Positions 9,893 to 19,587 of a stretch of 64,000 nucleotides of DNA are shown here, in pieces. The stretch is from Pseudomonas costantinii (GTDB lineage: Bacteria > Pseudomonadota > Gammaproteobacteria > Pseudomonadales > Pseudomonadaceae): positions 1 through 64,000 of the forward strand of contig NZ_MDDR01000015.1 in assembly GCF_001870435.1 (NCBI RefSeq), given 5' to 3'. Within the stretch, counting starts at the first letter, position 1, and each line of letters starts with the position of its first letter. The notes below the pieces were generated by a model. It searched no databases. It worked only from the letters and a program-made list of their open reading frames with translations, and had not been told where the DNA came from. A program made the translations under genes and the position numbers.

Positions 9893-10144
9893 TTAGGTTT
9901 CTTTGCTATCGGAATCAGAAGCTTTTTCTTCATCTTTTTCTTGTTTGCCAGGCTTTATCAAGCCCTGGGTCGCCTCACTCAGCGCCTGTTCGGCGGCCTT
10001 GTGGGTGTCATCAATCGCTTGCTTGGCAGATTCGGTGGCTTTGCCCATCACTTGCTGCGCGCTCTTTTCAACCTGATCACAGCCGCTGACCATCACCAAT
10101 GAAAGCGCAAGCAACGATGCCGCGCCCAGGGAATTGAGTTTCAT
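9893..10144 (-). CDS. Small lipoprotein of unknown function
   Basis: This 83-residue protein has a type II signal peptide with the lipobox VSGC (C22), so it should be lipidated and held at the membrane. The mature part is highly charged and helical, with alanine-rich heptad-like stretches, and ends in an acidic, serine-rich tail. I recognise no domain. It lies 32 bases upstream of the TerC-family gene on the same strand and could be co-transcribed with it. Confidence 0.8.
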   Translation of the reverse strand: MKLNSLGAASLLALSLVMVSGCDQVEKSAQQVMGKATESAKQAIDDTHKAAEQALSEATQGLIKPGKQEKDEEKASDSDSKET

Positions 10145-10249
10145 GATGTATTCCTCGTTAGAACCATTGGGTCCAAATAGTGGCCCCTCGATAGCGAGGC
10201 ATTCTATGCAGATGAATACTTCAGAAAAATTCGTATTTTCCTCGCGTAT

Positions 10250-10268
10250 ACTTCGATTTTTACGAAGT
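10250..10268. promoter_or_regulatory. Candidate LysR-type operator upstream of nhaR
   Basis: ACTTCG and CGAAGT are separated by seven AT-rich bases, giving an interrupted palindrome that contains the T-N11-A core of LysR-type binding sites. It ends ten bases before the nhaR ATG, fitting autoregulation. Confidence 0.5.
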
Positions 10269-10278
10269 GTAGGCCATC

Positions 10279-11181
10279 ATGCTGAATTATCGACAACTGC
10301 ACTACTTCTGGGTGGTGGCCAAGACCGGCAGCATCGTGCGCGCCTGCGAGCAATTGAACCTCACCCCCCAGACTATCAGCGGGCAGATCAGCCTGCTGGA
10401 GCAAACCTTCGGTATCGCGTTGTTTCAGCGAGTCGGCCGCCAGTTGGAACTCACCGAAGCCGGGCGACAGGCCCTGCCCTACGCCGAACAGATGTTCCAG
10501 ACAGGCAATGAACTGGAGGCCATGTTGCGCGCCCAGCCCGATGAGCAGCAGATCCTGTTTCGGGTCGGGGTGGCGGACGTGGTGCCAAAATCCATCGTCT
10601 ATCGGCTGATTGCTCCGACCATGGAGTTAAGCGAATCAATCCGCATCACTTGCCGTGAGGACAAACTCGAACGCTTATTGGCCGATCTGGCGATCCAACG
10701 CCTGGACCTGGTGATCTCCGACAGCCCCATGCCCACACACCTGGACATCAAGGGCTACAGCCAAAAACTGGGGGAATGCGGCATCAGTTTTTTCGCCACC
10801 CAGGCATTGGCTGACAGGTACGCTGGCGATTTCCCGCAATGTTTGCAGGGCGCACCGCTATTAATCCCAGGCGCGGAGACCGTGGTGCGTAGCCGTTTGC
10901 AGCGTTGGTTCGCCGAGCAGCAGATTCAACCGAAGATCATCGGCGAGTTCGACGACAGCGCCTTAATGCAGGCATTTGGTCAATCCGGCAGCGGGATTTT
11001 CATCGCCCCCAGCGTGATCGCCGAGGAAGTGGCGCGCCAGTACGGCGTAGCGCTGATCGGCCAGACCGATGCGGTCACCGAGTCGTTCTACGCGATCTCG
11101 GTGGAACGTAAGGTCAAGCACCCCGGCATCGTGGCGATTACCGAAGGTGCAAGGCGCGAGCTGTTTACCGCCCTGCCCTGA
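10279..11181 (+). CDS. nhaR: LysR-family transcriptional regulator, NhaR-like
   Basis: The 300-residue product has an N-terminal winged helix-turn-helix (ACEQLNLTPQTISGQISLLE) and a LysR effector domain. Characteristic NhaR stretches are visible along its length: YRQLHYFWVV, VGVADVVPK, GECGISFF, GEFDDSALMQAFG and KHPGI. NhaR in E. coli activates nhaA in response to sodium; no antiporter gene adjoins it here, so its targets are unknown. A palindrome just before the start suggests autoregulation. Confidence 0.9.
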   Translation: MLNYRQLHYFWVVAKTGSIVRACEQLNLTPQTISGQISLLEQTFGIALFQRVGRQLELTEAGRQALPYAEQMFQTGNELEAMLRAQPDEQQILFRVGVADVVPKSIVYRLIAPTMELSESIRITCREDKLERLLADLAIQRLDLVISDSPMPTHLDIKGYSQKLGECGISFFATQALADRYAGDFPQCLQGAPLLIPGAETVVRSRLQRWFAEQQIQPKIIGEFDDSALMQAFGQSGSGIFIAPSVIAEEVARQYGVALIGQTDAVTESFYAISVERKVKHPGIVAITEGARRELFTALP

Positions 11182-11185
11182 CCGC

Positions 11186-12343
11186 TCAGGCGCTGGCGGC
11201 GACGGGTTGTTTGGCAGTCATCAGCCACAGAGCCAGCAGGATCGACACCAAAATAAACCCGGAAGCGGCAAAGCCCAGGCTGCCAAGGCCCAGGGTGTCG
11301 ATCACATGCCCACCGACCATCGCCCCCAGACCAATCCCCAGATTGCCCCCGGCAATATTCAAGGACGCTGCAAACGCTGGCGCATGGGGCGCGGCCTTCA
11401 TCAGCCGCACATGGCTGACCAGGAACATCGCAGCCTGGGTCACGCCCCATACGGCCATCGCCGCCGCCAGGCCAACCGTGGAGTGAATCGCCGGGACCAA
11501 TGCCACCATGCCCGCGATCATAAAGCCGCAGAACACCATTGAAGCGATCAACGGGTGGCGATCCACAGCGCGCCCGCCAAGGGAGTTGCCGATCAGGCCG
11601 ACTGCGCCAAAGCCCATCAGGCACCAGCCCACCAGCGTACCGTCGAACCCGGCCAGGCGCTCAAGGATGTCCGCCAGGTAGGTATAGGCGGTGAACATGC
11701 CGCTGAACACCAGGACCGATAACAGGATATGGCCCTGCATCAACGGGTTGCGCAGGATCTTGAACTGCGAGCGCAGCGTCACCTGATCGTTCTTCGGCGC
11801 TGTCACCGGCAGGTAGATGAACAGCAGCAAGGCCTTGGCCAACGCCACCACTGCGAGGACGGCAAATGCGGTGCGCCAGCCGAACATGTCAGAAATCAAG
11901 GTCCCCACGGGAATGCCGAACACCGTGGCGCAAACGATCCCGAAGCCGATTTTCTCGATAGCGCGCCCGGCGTATTCCGGGCCGACGATGTCCACCGCGG
12001 TTTCACTGGCCAAGGCCCAGAACACCGGCAAGCCCAACGCGGGGATCAAGCGAGCCAAGGCCATCACCCAGATATTCGGCGCCAGCGCCGCCACGGTATT
12101 GGCCACGGCGAACAGGATCAGGATGGTGATAAACAGGCGCTTACGCGGGAACCGTGCAAAGTACGCCGTCAGGAAAGGACCGAACGCCGCCACGGTAAAG
12201 GCGAACAACGTCACCAGCAGCCCAGCCTGAGACACGCTGACATTCAGGTCCCGGGCAATGGACGGCAACAGCCCGACGATAACGAATTCTGTGGTCAGCA
12301 CGGTAAAGCCGGCGGCCGACAGCAGCAGGATGGGAAACAGCAT
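11186..12343 (-). CDS. MFS transporter, drug:proton antiporter type
   Basis: The 385-residue protein has about twelve membrane helices and the motif TTEFVIVGLLPSIARDL at helix 1, typical of the DHA1 group that includes AraJ and sugar or drug exporters. The start at 12343 has TGGAG upstream; an earlier in-frame start at 12472 would add 43 non-hydrophobic residues. It converges with nhaR with a four-base gap between stop codons. The substrate cannot be told. Confidence 0.85.
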   Translation of the reverse strand: MLFPILLLSAAGFTVLTTEFVIVGLLPSIARDLNVSVSQAGLLVTLFAFTVAAFGPFLTAYFARFPRKRLFITILILFAVANTVAALAPNIWVMALARLIPALGLPVFWALASETAVDIVGPEYAGRAIEKIGFGIVCATVFGIPVGTLISDMFGWRTAFAVLAVVALAKALLLFIYLPVTAPKNDQVTLRSQFKILRNPLMQGHILLSVLVFSGMFTAYTYLADILERLAGFDGTLVGWCLMGFGAVGLIGNSLGGRAVDRHPLIASMVFCGFMIAGMVALVPAIHSTVGLAAAMAVWGVTQAAMFLVSHVRLMKAAPHAPAFAASLNIAGGNLGIGLGAMVGGHVIDTLGLGSLGFAASGFILVSILLALWLMTAKQPVAASA

Positions 12344-12581
12344 GAAAACTCCAGAAACGACGACATCAACGACAGCCCGAAGGGCCCGCTGACGGAGAGG
12401 AAAGATGAGAGGAGAGAATCTTAACAGAGTATGTCTGGATTTGGCGAAAGCCCACAGTCGCGGGTGACGCAATGACGCACCGCCAGGGACGTCGACAACA
12501 GCATGCTAGACTTCGCGACCCGCGTCCTACAGCCCTTTCTGCATGCGCCGCTGTGCCTTCAAAAAATAGAGACAAGTGTTT

Positions 12582-13802
12582 ATGACTGCTGCTCCTTCCC
12601 TCCTGCAACGACTGGCGCGTGTCAGCCTGGTTACGCAAATTATCCTCGGCCTGGTTGCCGGCATTCTCTTGGCGCTGCTTGCTCCCGAGGCGGCCAAGGC
12701 CAGCGGGTTTATCGGCAAGGTATTTGTCGCCGCACTCAAGGGCGTGGCGCCAATCCTGGTGTTTGTGCTGGTGATGGCGTCGATCGCCAACCATAAACAT
12801 GGCCAGCAAACCCATATCAAGCCGATCCTGTTCCTGTACCTGCTAGGCACCTTTGCCGCCGCCGTGGTCGCCGTGATTGCCAGCGCGTTATTTCCCTCGA
12901 CGCTGGTGCTCGCCACCCATGACGCCAGCGTCAGCGCCCCCGGCGGTATCGGCGAGGTCCTGCAAAGCCTGCTGCTCAGCGTGGTGGATAACCCCGTCAG
13001 CGCCCTGATGAATGCCAACTTTATCGGCATTCTGGCCTGGGCCATCGGTATGGGCATTGCCATTCGCCATGCCAGCGAAACCACCCGGATGGTGCTCGAC
13101 GACCTGTCCAACGGCGTGACGCTGATCGTGCGCGTGGTCATCCGCTTTGCGCCCCTGGGCATCTTCGGCCTGGTCGCCTCGACCCTCGCCACCTCCGGCT
13201 TTGGTGCACTGCTCGGCTACGCCCACCTGCTGGTGGTGCTGATCGGCTGCATGCTGTTCGTGGCGCTGGTGGTCAACCCGGCCATCGTGTTCTGGACGCT
13301 GCGTCGCAACCCCTACCCACTGGTGCTGATGTGCCTGCGCGAAAGCGGCATCACCGCATTTTTCACCCGCAGCTCGGCGGCAAACATCCCGGTGAACCTG
13401 GCGTTGAGCAAGCGCCTGGGCCTGCATGAAGACACCTACTCGGTGTCGATCCCGCTGGGCGCCACCATCAATATGGCCGGTGCCGCGATCACCATCACCG
13501 TGCTGACCCTGGCGGCCGTGCACACCTTGGGCATCGCCGTGGACCTGCCCACTGCCGTGCTGCTCAGCGTGGTCGCGGCCATCTGCGCGTGCGGTGCTTC
13601 AGGAGTGGCCGGTGGTTCACTGCTGTTGATTCCCCTGGCGTGCAGCCTGTTTGGGATTCCCAGCGAGATCGCCATGCAGGTGGTGGCGGTAGGCTTCATC
13701 ATCGGTGTGCTACAAGATTCGGCCGAAACGGCGCTGAACTCGTCCACCGATGTGCTGTTTACCGCGGCGGCCTGCCTGGGCAAAGAAGAACAGACAGCCT
13801 GA
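12582..13802 (+). CDS. sstT: Serine/threonine:sodium symporter
   Basis: The 406-residue product is an inner-membrane dicarboxylate/amino acid:cation symporter of the SstT type. Visible signatures are [16 protein letters not shown], the serine-rich hairpin loop of the family, then [14 protein letters not shown], the NMxGAA motif for cation binding, and the C-terminal [17 protein letters not shown] chose the ATG at 12582, with AGAGA upstream; a GTG at 12576 is possible. It is transcribed alone and followed by a terminator. Confidence 0.95.
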   Translation: MTAAPSLLQRLARVSLVTQIILGLVAGILLALLAPEAAKASGFIGKVFVAALKGVAPILVFVLVMASIANHKHGQQTHIKPILFLYLLGTFAAAVVAVIASALFPSTLVLATHDASVSAPGGIGEVLQSLLLSVVDNPVSALMNANFIGILAWAIGMGIAIRHASETTRMVLDDLSNGVTLIVRVVIRFAPLGIFGLVASTLATSGFGALLGYAHLLVVLIGCMLFVALVVNPAIVFWTLRRNPYPLVLMCLRESGITAFFTRSSAANIPVNLALSKRLGLHEDTYSVSIPLGATINMAGAAITITVLTLAAVHTLGIAVDLPTAVLLSVVAAICACGASGVAGGSLLLIPLACSLFGIPSEIAMQVVAVGFIIGVLQDSAETALNSSTDVLFTAAACLGKEEQTA

Positions 13803-13814
13803 ACCCTATGCAAT

Positions 13815-13844
13815 AAGCCCGTCTCTCGCGAGCCGGGCTTTCTT
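13815..13844 (+). terminator. Terminator after sstT
   Basis: AAGCCCG pairs with CGGGCTT around a loop that itself contains CTCGCGAG, followed by TCTT. It lies 13 bases past the sstT stop and may also serve the convergent gene that ends at 13867. Confidence 0.7.
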
Positions 13845-13866
13845 AGGTGCCTGAACTTACATTCTC

Positions 13867-16800
13867 TCAAGTGGCAGCGTTTTGGACCTCAAAGCCATCA
13901 AGCGGCGTGCCATATCGCTTGTTGGTTTTGTAGTCATATCGGTACCATTTTTCGGTGACCGGATCCTGTTGAGCGATGACATTCACCTCACCGGTACCAC
14001 CCTCGGTGCCAGCAACAATGTCCTTTGGTTTGCCCTGATAAACCCGGTCAACACTGCGATTAGTTGAAATGATCTTCCAGGAAAAAGTCCCTTTGCCCAA
14101 TGCTGAAATGTGCAGAGGCAAGCCTCTGGTCACGATGGCCTTGCCCCCTGCAAATGGGTTGGCGGCGCTGAGCAACCCCCGAGCCAGTCTGCCCGCCTTT
14201 CCACCGACCGAACCACCTACTTTCACCACCTTCGAGATTCTATTGAGTGCTCCCACACCGCCCACTACAAAACCGAATATGTCGAACGCCAGGAAAATGA
14301 GCCCCTGACCGATCTTCCCCTTTTGGAAACTGTCGATGGCCGACGCAAAAGGTATCAACGCACGGGTCACGGCCTGAATCTGTTCGAACACCGTCACTTC
14401 AGTATCGAAGGTTGTGACCCCGCGAGCGGCTTCGATCAAGTTTTCACGTTCACTGCGCGTGAACATTTGATTAGCGACTGTATCCGCAATGTACTGCGTT
14501 CTAGGGGAGTTGAACGTTGGTACAGGCGATGAAGAATCACGCTTCGCTCGCCGCTTGGCCTTGTCCTCTGTACCCTCGGCTTGAACTTCAGTAATCATTA
14601 CGTTGGACTTAGATTCGAATGCCCCTGTTGATAACGGTAAACCCTGCCATGTACCTAACCCCGTTTTCACCCCCTCCGCCAGGTCCTCTTGTAAACGGAG
14701 GGTACCCTCTTGGGTACTGACCTCGTAGACTCTCTTCTTGCCCTTGTAGGTCGTTTCTATCAGCACAGATTTGCCATTAGGTTCATCGGCTTCAGAGGTA
14801 TAAAAATCCAGAGTTTCGCCATGAAGTGTCGTAGTCCGGGTGAACGCTTCCTTGGTGTAGAACTTCAACTCACCGTTTTCCAGCGCCGCCCTATCGTCCG
14901 CGGGCAATGTCGATATCAGTTGTCTGACAGAAACGTCCAACGCCCCCTTGAACCCGTCTGCAAAGTCAGTAACGTTTTTCTCAAACAGTTCATTAACCGG
15001 AGGCAGTGAACGAAGTGTATGAGATAACGACCCAACATTGATGGAGGGATCATTGGATTCCCATACGGTGTGCTGCTGGGGATTCAGATAGATATCCAGT
15101 ATCGAATACGGGCCTTTCAAGTCCCGTTCTGCTACCGAAGGCATCAGGAATTTTTTCTCGAGATCGATGTTCCCAAGCGTTTTCGACAAATGCTCTTTCA
15201 GCAGGCTGAGCGCCAACTCCTTGCGGCTGGGAACAGAGGCACGCTGCGCCTGTGAGGCGTTCATCAGGGTATCGAAACGTTCATTGGCTAGGACGCCAGC
15301 ACGTTCAACCTCGTCATCCGTGTAGTTGTTATCCGATCGCTTTGCAATGGCGCCATCCGCCACCGCCCAATGAATCAAGCCCTCCCGCCCTGCCTGCGCC
15401 TCAACTTCCTTTTCCGCCGCAGTAATGGGTTTGAGATCCTCGTTCAGCAACTGCTCATAGGTTTTGGCCACGGCCAGGCCCGGTGCGCGCATCTCGGCTT
15501 TGGCGACGATGGATTTCAGGCTGACCCAAGCGGGCGAACCGTAGGTCACACTATCCGGTATATCGTTGACCAGCAGCTCTGGGGCGTGGTGCGACAATAG
15601 CAGGTAGGCCGCAACCGGCGCGTTATCGCCATACGTCTTGCGCAGATGCTCGGTCAACCCCTTGACGACTGAAGACAGCGGTTTCCCCCAATTTTCGCGC
15701 GCCGACAGATCATAGCCGGCCACCTTGTTCTTTTCGTGAGGCTTCAACAGAGCATGATAGTCAAGGCCTATCTGGAGAGCCGAAAGCGCCCAGTCATCGC
15801 CGCTGCCCGTCCCTTCAAATTCGTTACGCAGGGCTTCACCCAGGGCTTTTGCAGCAGGGCTGTTCAGGAGATGCAAGGCAGCTTGGCGCGGGTTCTTCAG
15901 TTCATCTTCAGTCCATTTCACGGTTTGAGTCAGGTAACCAAAGGCATCCTGGCTCAGTTTCAATTTGTCGAACCCGGGCACTTTTAATGAGTTATAGGCA
16001 ACGGCGTTGTAGATGTCCTGTTGCATCTGCGCATCAAGAGGGACGGGCCACGATAACCCACCACCGAAATCACCATGACGTTGCCGGGGCTCCACAGAAC
16101 GGAACAGCTCCCTACACAGGTTATCAAGTTCGTCTTCATTGGCCGGGTGCTCCCAGCCATTGCCGGTCATGAACTGCAACAGGTTTACGGACTTGCCGGC
16201 CATTGGCTGATTATTCAGGTGAAAGCCAGAGTCAGGATCCAGCCTGATCTGTTGCGATTGCAGAAAGGACTGCAATCCTGCATCAACATCGTATGAAGGC
16301 GGATTCGGCACATTGAGATAGCGGTAAGCATGCAAACTCGCCTGTTCCTTCAGATAATCCGGTGCATCCACCAAAGCGTTGACCAGGGTCTCTCTGAAGA
16401 TGAGCAAATCTCGCTTGCTGCCAAGCTGAGCTTTTTGAGCCACCAACGCCGCTTCAGATCGCTCGTTACCTACGCCAACCGTCGCAAATGCGTTGCTCCT
16501 GCGCACCTCTTGAGAACGTTGTCGGTCTTTGGTCGTGTCGTTATGAATTTCTTCTCCATAGAATTGAGCGACCTGGGTGAGAGGCACGCTGTCGGCGTAC
16601 AGGGCCGAATGGGTGATTCCGTTGGGCGCGTAGGCACTGGCGGCAGCCAGAATGGGGCCCGCGAAAGTCGCCCAGGCAGAATTGTCCTTCAAGGTGAAAC
16701 GTGTACGCCCGCGACTGTTGCGTGCACTCAGAGAACCATACTCTGGGAGGAGTTCGATGCTGGAGGGGTCGTACCCTTCCTTCTGGAGCCACGCCAAGAA

Positions 16801-17151
16801 GTCTCTGTCTTCAAGTGCACTGCGCAACTGTGATCGCCATTGGCCAAACGTTGAGTCGGGCGCAATGTTCGAGATGACAGTCGCTTCACCGGGGAAGCGC
16901 TTTTCAAGCGCCTCGCCATACTGAGTCGCCAGCTCACTGTTGCCTTTATCGCGCTCTGACCGCAAAGGCTCAACGTCATTGCTCGGCACTTCGCGCCGAG
17001 TTCGAGACATCGCCGTTGTGTTGGGTACACCGGGCATCGAACCGGAATGAAAGCTTCCAGTGCTCATGGGGAAGGAGGATATGTTCACGTTGGTAGGCTC
17101 CAAGGCTTTCACAAGTAAGGCTGATCGAAATCCTTTATTGCGTTTCCCCAT
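13867..17151 (-). CDS. Giant protein of unknown function, possible secreted effector
   Basis: The product is 1,094 residues long and I do not recognise it. The N-terminal 60 residues are rich in Ser, Thr, Pro and Asn and look disordered; most of the rest is hydrophilic and helical. A single hydrophobic, glycine-rich stretch (GLIFLAFDIFGFVVGGVGAL) lies near residues 960-985, followed by a Gly/Lys/Arg-rich part and a small C-terminal domain ending near YKTNKRYGTPLDGF. A basic KRRAKRD cluster near residue 875 could be a cleavage or localisation site. The ATG at 17151 has a poor ribosome site; M29 (17067) is an alternative. No chaperone or secretion gene adjoins. Size and layout recall large secreted toxins of pseudomonads, but that is only a guess. 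Confidence 0.75.
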   Translation of the reverse strand: MGKRNKGFRSALLVKALEPTNVNISSFPMSTGSFHSGSMPGVPNTTAMSRTRREVPSNDVEPLRSERDKGNSELATQYGEALEKRFPGEATVISNIAPDSTFGQWRSQLRSALEDRDFLAWLQKEGYDPSSIELLPEYGSLSARNSRGRTRFTLKDNSAWATFAGPILAAASAYAPNGITHSALYADSVPLTQVAQFYGEEIHNDTTKDRQRSQEVRRSNAFATVGVGNERSEAALVAQKAQLGSKRDLLIFRETLVNALVDAPDYLKEQASLHAYRYLNVPNPPSYDVDAGLQSFLQSQQIRLDPDSGFHLNNQPMAGKSVNLLQFMTGNGWEHPANEDELDNLCRELFRSVEPRQRHGDFGGGLSWPVPLDAQMQQDIYNAVAYNSLKVPGFDKLKLSQDAFGYLTQTVKWTEDELKNPRQAALHLLNSPAAKALGEALRNEFEGTGSGDDWALSALQIGLDYHALLKPHEKNKVAGYDLSARENWGKPLSSVVKGLTEHLRKTYGDNAPVAAYLLLSHHAPELLVNDIPDSVTYGSPAWVSLKSIVAKAEMRAPGLAVAKTYEQLLNEDLKPITAAEKEVEAQAGREGLIHWAVADGAIAKRSDNNYTDDEVERAGVLANERFDTLMNASQAQRASVPSRKELALSLLKEHLSKTLGNIDLEKKFLMPSVAERDLKGPYSILDIYLNPQQHTVWESNDPSINVGSLSHTLRSLPPVNELFEKNVTDFADGFKGALDVSVRQLISTLPADDRAALENGELKFYTKEAFTRTTTLHGETLDFYTSEADEPNGKSVLIETTYKGKKRVYEVSTQEGTLRLQEDLAEGVKTGLGTWQGLPLSTGAFESKSNVMITEVQAEGTEDKAKRRAKRDSSSPVPTFNSPRTQYIADTVANQMFTRSERENLIEAARGVTTFDTEVTVFEQIQAVTRALIPFASAIDSFQKGKIGQGLIFLAFDIFGFVVGGVGALNRISKVVKVGGSVGGKAGRLARGLLSAANPFAGGKAIVTRGLPLHISALGKGTFSWKIISTNRSVDRVYQGKPKDIVAGTEGGTGEVNVIAQQDPVTEKWYRYDYKTNKRYGTPLDGFEVQNAAT

Positions 17152-17196
17152 GCATTCGGTTGCATCGACTTATGTAACAAAGCAAACAGCAGGCAT

Positions 17197-17235
17197 AAAA
17201 AAGCCCGGAGGGTCATTCAAGAACCGCCCCGGGCT
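17197..17235 (-). terminator. Intrinsic terminator after the DUF1993 gene
   Basis: On the minus strand AGCCCGG pairs with CCGGGCT and is followed by six T. It lies 19 bases past the stop of the DUF1993 gene and ahead of the giant gene, which therefore needs its own promoter. Confidence 0.85.
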
Positions 17236-17253
17236 GGTGGTGCAGGCTTGGGC

Positions 17254-17763
17254 TTAGAACGCGCCCATGTAATCTCGCTTGCCTACTTCTACACCGTTGT
17301 GACGCAGCAAAGCGTAAGCAGTGGTGACGTGGAAGAAAAACTGCGGCAGGCCGTAGGTCAGCAGGTAGGACTGGCCGCTGAAGCGCTTCTCTTTCGGCGT
17401 GCCTGGGCGAGTGATGATCTCGATGCCTTCCTTGCCGTCGACTTGCTCAGGCTTGATGGTGTCGACAAACGCCAGGACCTTGGCGATCAGTGCTTGCAGG
17501 TCGGCGAAGGTCACTTCGGTATCTTCATATTTCGGTACTTCGATCTCGGCCAGGCGCGCGGAAACGCCTTTGGCGAAGTCGACAGCGATCTGCACCTGGC
17601 GCACCAGTTGGAACATATCGGGGAACAGACGCGCTTGCAGCAGTGCATTCGGCTCAATGTTTTTGGCGGTGGCGTGGGCTTCGGCTTTGTTCAGCACATC
17701 ACTCAGGGCGGTGAGCATTTGCTTGAAGACCGGGATGGAGGCGGCGTACAGGGAAATAGTCAT
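17254..17763 (-). CDS. DUF1993 domain-containing protein
   Basis: The 169-residue soluble protein matches the DUF1993 family, which has a DinB-like four-helix architecture: start ISLYAASIPVFKQML, middle RLFPDMFQLVRQVQ and a C-terminal FFFHVTTAYALLRHNGVEVGKRDY. The function is unknown; some DinB-like proteins bind metals through histidines. It is monocistronic, divergent from yceH. Confidence 0.88.
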   Translation of the reverse strand: MTISLYAASIPVFKQMLTALSDVLNKAEAHATAKNIEPNALLQARLFPDMFQLVRQVQIAVDFAKGVSARLAEIEVPKYEDTEVTFADLQALIAKVLAFVDTIKPEQVDGKEGIEIITRPGTPKEKRFSGQSYLLTYGLPQFFFHVTTAYALLRHNGVEVGKRDYMGAF

Positions 17764-17887
17764 GACAGTCTCGCGGTAATGGCAGGGTTGGAACCAGCCG
17801 CGATTATAGACCCGCCAGCGCTGCTAGCAGCTTGTCTTTTATTTTTTCAGGATTAGGCTAGTGGGCTCACTGCATAGGGAAAGCGCG

Positions 17888-18535
17888 ATGACCGCCGAGC
17901 ACGACACCGACACCCCTGAGCCGCGCCTGAACAGCACGGAAATCCGCATCCTGGGCTGCCTGATCGAAAAACAGGCAACCAACCCGGAAACCTACCCCCT
18001 GACCCTCAACGCCCTGGTGCTGGCCTGCAACCAGAAGACCAGCCGCGAACCGGTGACGAACCTTAGCCAAGGCCAGGTCGGCCAGAGCCTGCGTGTGCTG
18101 GAAGGCCAAGGCTTTACCCGCCTGGTCATGGGCAGCCGTGCCGATCGCTGGGAACATCGGGTGGACAAGGCACTGGAGCTGGTACCGGCACAAGTCATCC
18201 TGATCGGGCTGCTGTTCCTGCGTGGGCCGCAAACCGTCAACGAACTGCTGACCCGCAGCGGGCGCATGCATGATTTTGAAGATGCCGAGCAGGTGGTGCA
18301 CCAGCTGGAACGCTTGATCGCACGGGGTTTGGCGCTGCTGGTGCCGCGTCAGGCGGGGCAGCGCGAGGACCGTTATACCCATGCGCTGGGAGATCCGGCG
18401 GATATCGAGGTGATACTGGCGGCGCGCGGAAATCCGGTGGAACGTGGAACCGGGGTTTCTGTGGATCGTATTGAAGAGCTGGAAGCGCGAATTGCGGCGC
18501 TGGAAGAGCGCTTGGCGCAGTTGGAACAGGCCTAA
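17888..18535 (+). CDS. YceH family (DUF480) protein
   Basis: The 215-residue product has two winged-helix-like domains typical of Yce[25 protein letters not shown] at the start ([20 protein letters not shown]) and [20 protein letters not shown] in the second half, then a C-terminal coiled coil built from [19 protein letters not shown]. The fold suggests nucleic-acid binding but the role is unknown. ATG at 17888 with AGGGAAA upstream is preferred over a GTG at 17861. Confidence 0.9.
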   Translation: MTAEHDTDTPEPRLNSTEIRILGCLIEKQATNPETYPLTLNALVLACNQKTSREPVTNLSQGQVGQSLRVLEGQGFTRLVMGSRADRWEHRVDKALELVPAQVILIGLLFLRGPQTVNELLTRSGRMHDFEDAEQVVHQLERLIARGLALLVPRQAGQREDRYTHALGDPADIEVILAARGNPVERGTGVSVDRIEELEARIAALEERLAQLEQA

Positions 18536-18544
18536 CGCGATCTA

Positions 18545-18590
18545 AATGTGGGAGCGGCGGTGCGACGATTTACTTGCTCGCTCCCACATT
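18545..18590. repeat. REP-type palindrome with GTGGGAGC arms
   Basis: AATGTGGGAGC and GCTCCCACATT form a perfect 11-bp inverted repeat around a 24-base loop. The GTGGGAGC...TTGCTCGC sequence is the common REP form in fluorescent pseudomonads. It lies between two convergent genes. Confidence 0.85.
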
Positions 18591-18606
18591 GGCCCCTGAC
18601 AAGACT

Positions 18607-19425
18607 TCAGCCTCGGGCAAAGGCCACTGCCGCCTCAAACTGCTCCTGCGTCGGCCGCACACCGGTGTAGAGCACAAACTGCTCCAACGCCTGGATCGCG
18701 ATCACTTCCAATCCGGTAATCACCCGCTTGCCTTTAGCACGTCCACGTACGATCAGCGGCGTTTCGGCGGGGATCGCCACTACATCGAAGACAGTGTCCG
18801 CAGCATCGATGGCACCCGCTTCAAACGCCAACTCATTCGCCTGCGCCCCACCGGTCATGCCGATCGGCGTCACGTTGACCAACATCTGCGGGCGCAAGCC
18901 ACCCAGTTCCGCCTGCCATTCAAACCCCAGGCTCTGCGCCAACGCCCGGCCCGCCGCTTCGTTGCGCGCCACAACCACGCCGTTGGCGTAACCACCGTCG
19001 CGCAAGGCACTGGCCACGGCCTTGGCCATACCGCCGCTGCCACGCAGGGCAAATGAATAGTCTTTCGGCACTTCGTGCTTTTTCAGCAGTTGCTCAATGG
19101 CAATGTAGTCGGTGTTATAGGCCTTGAGATGACCAGCCGTGTTGACGATGGTATTGAGGGAGGCGATGGCCTTGACCGAGTCGTCCAGCTCATCAACCAG
19201 AGCGATGCTGGCCTCCTTGAACGGCATGGACACGCCGCAACCACGAATGCCCAATGCCCGAATACCGCCGATCGCGCCGGGTAAATCCTGGCTGCTGAAA
19301 GCTTTATAGTAGAAGTTCAACCCCAACTGTTCGTACAGATGGTTGTGAAACCGCAAGCCAAAATTCCCGGGGCGCGCCGACAATGACATGCACAGTTGGG
19401 TGTCCTTGTTGGGGTGCATCTGCAT
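18607..19425 (-). CDS. Shikimate 5-dehydrogenase family protein (AroE-like)
   Basis: The 272-residue product has the AroE two-domain layout. The substrate domain keeps SMPFKEA with the catalytic lysine and a variant NTDYIA in place of the usual NTDGxG; the nucleotide domain has RGSGGMAKAV and VVVARNEAAGRALA. Substitutions suggest a paralogue of AroE rather than the biosynthetic enzyme, possibly acting on another hydroxyacid with NADP. It is transcribed alone between a REP palindrome and a divergent small gene. Confidence 0.85.
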   Translation of the reverse strand: MQMHPNKDTQLCMSLSARPGNFGLRFHNHLYEQLGLNFYYKAFSSQDLPGAIGGIRALGIRGCGVSMPFKEASIALVDELDDSVKAIASLNTIVNTAGHLKAYNTDYIAIEQLLKKHEVPKDYSFALRGSGGMAKAVASALRDGGYANGVVVARNEAAGRALAQSLGFEWQAELGGLRPQMLVNVTPIGMTGGAQANELAFEAGAIDAADTVFDVVAIPAETPLIVRGRAKGKRVITGLEVIAIQALEQFVLYTGVRPTQEQFEAAVAFARG

Positions 19426-19587
19426 GGGTAACTCCTTGAAGGAAGCAAATCGGTACAGACCTTACACAACCTTTACCTATCGGCCGTGCTGTTTTTCAGA
19501 AATACGTTGTCTTAAAAGTATCCCCGCGACAATCCTTGAGTCTATCGATCGCAGACCACAAGCGCAGGGGCTAACCGAGGAATGACC

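Noticed and set aside
9875..10102. Plus-strand frame opposite the small lipoprotein gene.
   Set aside because: The minus-strand frame has a clear lipobox and ribosome site context; the plus frame is hydrophobic low-complexity sequence without a homologue I know.
17068..17200. Search for a hrp box upstream of the giant gene, which has a type III-like N-terminus.
   Set aside because: No GGAAC(C/T)-N15/16-CCAC pattern is present there, so a link with the HrpL set is not supported.
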